Source: an uncultured Persicitalea sp.
GTDB taxonomy: Bacteria > Bacteroidota > Bacteroidia > Cytophagales > Spirosomataceae
Length of the DNA stretch: 5,484 nucleotides
NCBI GenBank assembly: GCA_950075905.1
Contig: CATMVR010000394.1
Location: 1 to 5,484, forward strand
Reading direction: 5' to 3'
The notes below the pieces were generated by a model, which searched no databases, was not told where the DNA came from, and saw only the letters and a program-made list of their open reading frames with translations. How positions within the stretch are numbered: position 1 is the first letter of the stretch; the number at the start of each line of letters is the position of its first letter. Both the position numbers and the translations under genes were made by a program. Below are positions 4,236 to 5,484 of this stretch, in pieces.

Positions 4236-5484
4236 ATGAGAAAAACTCTCCTTTTAATTCTTTTTGTCTTCGGAGTGCTGACCGGTGGATCGGCCTGGGC
4301 ACAGGACAAAAACGTCACAGGTACTGTGACAGACGAGGGCGGAAGTCCGCTTCCGGGTGTTAGTGTGGTGGTAAAGGGTACAACCCGCGGTACCAACACC
4401 AACGCCGAAGGAAAATTCAGTATCACTGCTCCCAAAGACGCTAAGCTGCTGTTCAGCTTTGTAGGTTTTGTGGCTAAGGAAGTAACGGTGGGTAATCAGA
4501 CCAACCTGAGCATTAACCTGGTGACGGACGTTGCCAATCTGGAAGAGGTAGTTGTAACTACCTTCGGTAGTGCCAAGAAAAGCTCTTTTACGGGTTCAGC
4601 TGGTACTATTGGTGCTAAGGACATCGCAGATCGCCCCCTTACTAACATCGTGCAGGCAATTTCCGGTACTACGGCCGGCGTACAAACCACAGCTGGTAGC
4701 GGACAGCCCGGTGCTGCTCCTGAGATCCGGATTCGTGGATTTGGATCTATTTCCTCCGGAAATGACCCTCTCTACGTTGTGGATGGTATTCCTTATACGG
4801 CCAGCATTGCCAACCTCAACCCTGATGACATCGAGAACATCACGATCCTGAAAGATGCGGCCTCTACGGCCCTCTATGGCGCCCGTGCTGCCAATGGCGT
4901 GGTGATGGTAACCACTAAGAAAGGAAAGCAAGGAACTAACAATATCAATGTACGTTTCACAAAGGGCCTTAACAGCCGCGGCTTACCCGAATACGAACGT
5001 GTAGGACCGGCTGAGTACTACCCTTTAATGTGGGAATCTTACCGGAATAGCCTGGCGTACCGTGCCACAAACCCCGTTGCAATGGCTACTGCCAACTCAA
5101 CGGCTTCGGCGCAGATTGCAAATTTACTGGGCTACAATATCTACAATGTACCCAACGCTCAGTTGGTAGGTACTGATGGACAATTGAATTCTAATGCTCA
5201 GCTTTTGTACGATCCGAAAGACCTCGATTGGGCTGCACCCATGATGCGTCAGGGAAGCCGCGACGAAATCAATGTTAGCTTCGCTGGTGCGCAGAACAAC
5301 ACCGATTATTACATTTCGCTTTCTTACCTGAGAGACAAAGGCTTTTTGATTCGTTCAGACTACGATCGTTTTACTGGGCGTATGAATGTGAATTCTCAGG
5401 TGAAATCCTGGTTTAAAACCGGAGCTAACCTGTCGGCTACCATTACAAAGTCCAATCAGGCTGATGCCGGTACTAACACCGCCT
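4236..5484 (+). CDS. SusC/RagA-family TonB-dependent outer-membrane transporter (3' truncated)
   Basis: ATG 4236 opens a frame that is still open at the window edge (416 codons seen; family members usually have about 1,000 residues). Residues 1-22 are a signal peptide: a basic start (MRK), a hydrophobic core, and cleavage likely after A-W-A. Residues about 27-95 form the carboxypeptidase-regulatory-like domain (VTGTVTDEGGSPLPGVSVVV, 27-46). A TonB-box-like segment, EEVVVTTFG (103-111), follows. The plug domain has the family signature IRIRGFGSIS...DPLYVVDGIPY (164-187) and ends near GVVMVTTKKGK (221-231). The beta-barrel starts after that. SusC proteins import oligosaccharides or other large nutrients using TonB energy, usually paired with a SusD lipoprotein, which would be expected beyond the right edge. 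Substrate cannot be inferred. The start is well supported by the signal peptide. Its leader region is long, A/T-rich and carries inverted repeats. Confidence 0.96.
   Translation, partial: MRKTLLLILFVFGVLTGGSAWAQDKNVTGTVTDEGGSPLPGVSVVVKGTTRGTNTNAEGKFSITAPKDAKLLFSFVGFVAKEVTVGNQTNLSINLVTDVANLEEVVVTTFGSAKKSSFTGSAGTIGAKDIADRPLTNIVQAISGTTAGVQTTAGSGQPGAAPEIRIRGFGSISSGNDPLYVVDGIPYTASIANLNPDDIENITILKDAASTALYGARAANGVVMVTTKKGKQGTNNINVRFTKGLNSRGLPEYERVGPAEYYPLMWESYRNSLAYRATNPVAMATANSTASAQIANLLGYNIYNVPNAQLVGTDGQLNSNAQLLYDPKDLDWAAPMMRQGSRDEINVSFAGAQNNTDYYISLSYLRDKGFLIRSDYDRFTGRMNVNSQVKSWFKTGANLSATITKSNQADAGTNTA

Noticed and set aside
4570..4931. Open frames on both strands inside the SusC-like gene
   Set aside because: They are out-of-frame shadows of the plug domain, whose own frame carries the full SusC/RagA signature.
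1..5484. CRISPR array, tRNA/rRNA gene, insertion sequence or phage element
   Set aside because: No regularly spaced repeats, no tRNA-like cloverleaf, no transposase or integrase motifs and no terminal inverted repeats with target duplications were seen on reading both strands.

Overview
The window looks like chromosomal DNA from a Bacteroidota bacterium, probably a Cytophagales/Spirosomataceae-type organism. This is inferred from four signs: a SusC/RagA-type TonB-dependent transporter with a carboxypeptidase-regulatory-like N-terminal domain; a small single-RRM RNA-binding protein; several TAnnTTTG (-7-type) promoter motifs; and A/T-rich start regions without clear Shine-Dalgarno sequences. 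Species cannot be named from the sequence alone.

Layout from left to right. (1) The 3' end of an M20-type zinc metallopeptidase gene (+, cut by the window edge) runs to 291. A strong bidirectional hairpin terminator follows at 323-370. (2) Convergent to it is a minus-strand gene for a four-helix membrane protein of unknown function (371-775). (3) A divergent intergenic region leads to a 59-residue two-helix membrane protein (932-1111). (4) An RRM protein (1215-1601) is followed 13 bases later by a LacX/GalM-like aldose-1-epimerase (1615-2505), probably as one transcription unit. (5) A 10-bp perfect inverted repeat separates the epimerase from a convergent minus-strand zinc-dependent medium-chain dehydrogenase of the formaldehyde-dehydrogenase-like group (2580-3743). 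(6) A 492-bp gene-free region, very A/T-rich in its right part, carries several inverted repeats and two perfect -7 motifs. (7) A SusC/RagA-type outer-membrane transporter gene starts at 4236 and runs off the right edge.

The genes do not form one obvious pathway. The epimerase and the SusC-like transporter both fit carbohydrate use, but no SusD partner, glycosidase or regulator is visible here. The proteins are mostly of familiar families and I find no convincing new multi-gene system. The items most worth a second look are the structured A/T-rich leader of the SusC gene, including a near-perfect hairpin right after a -7 motif, and the two membrane proteins of unknown function.
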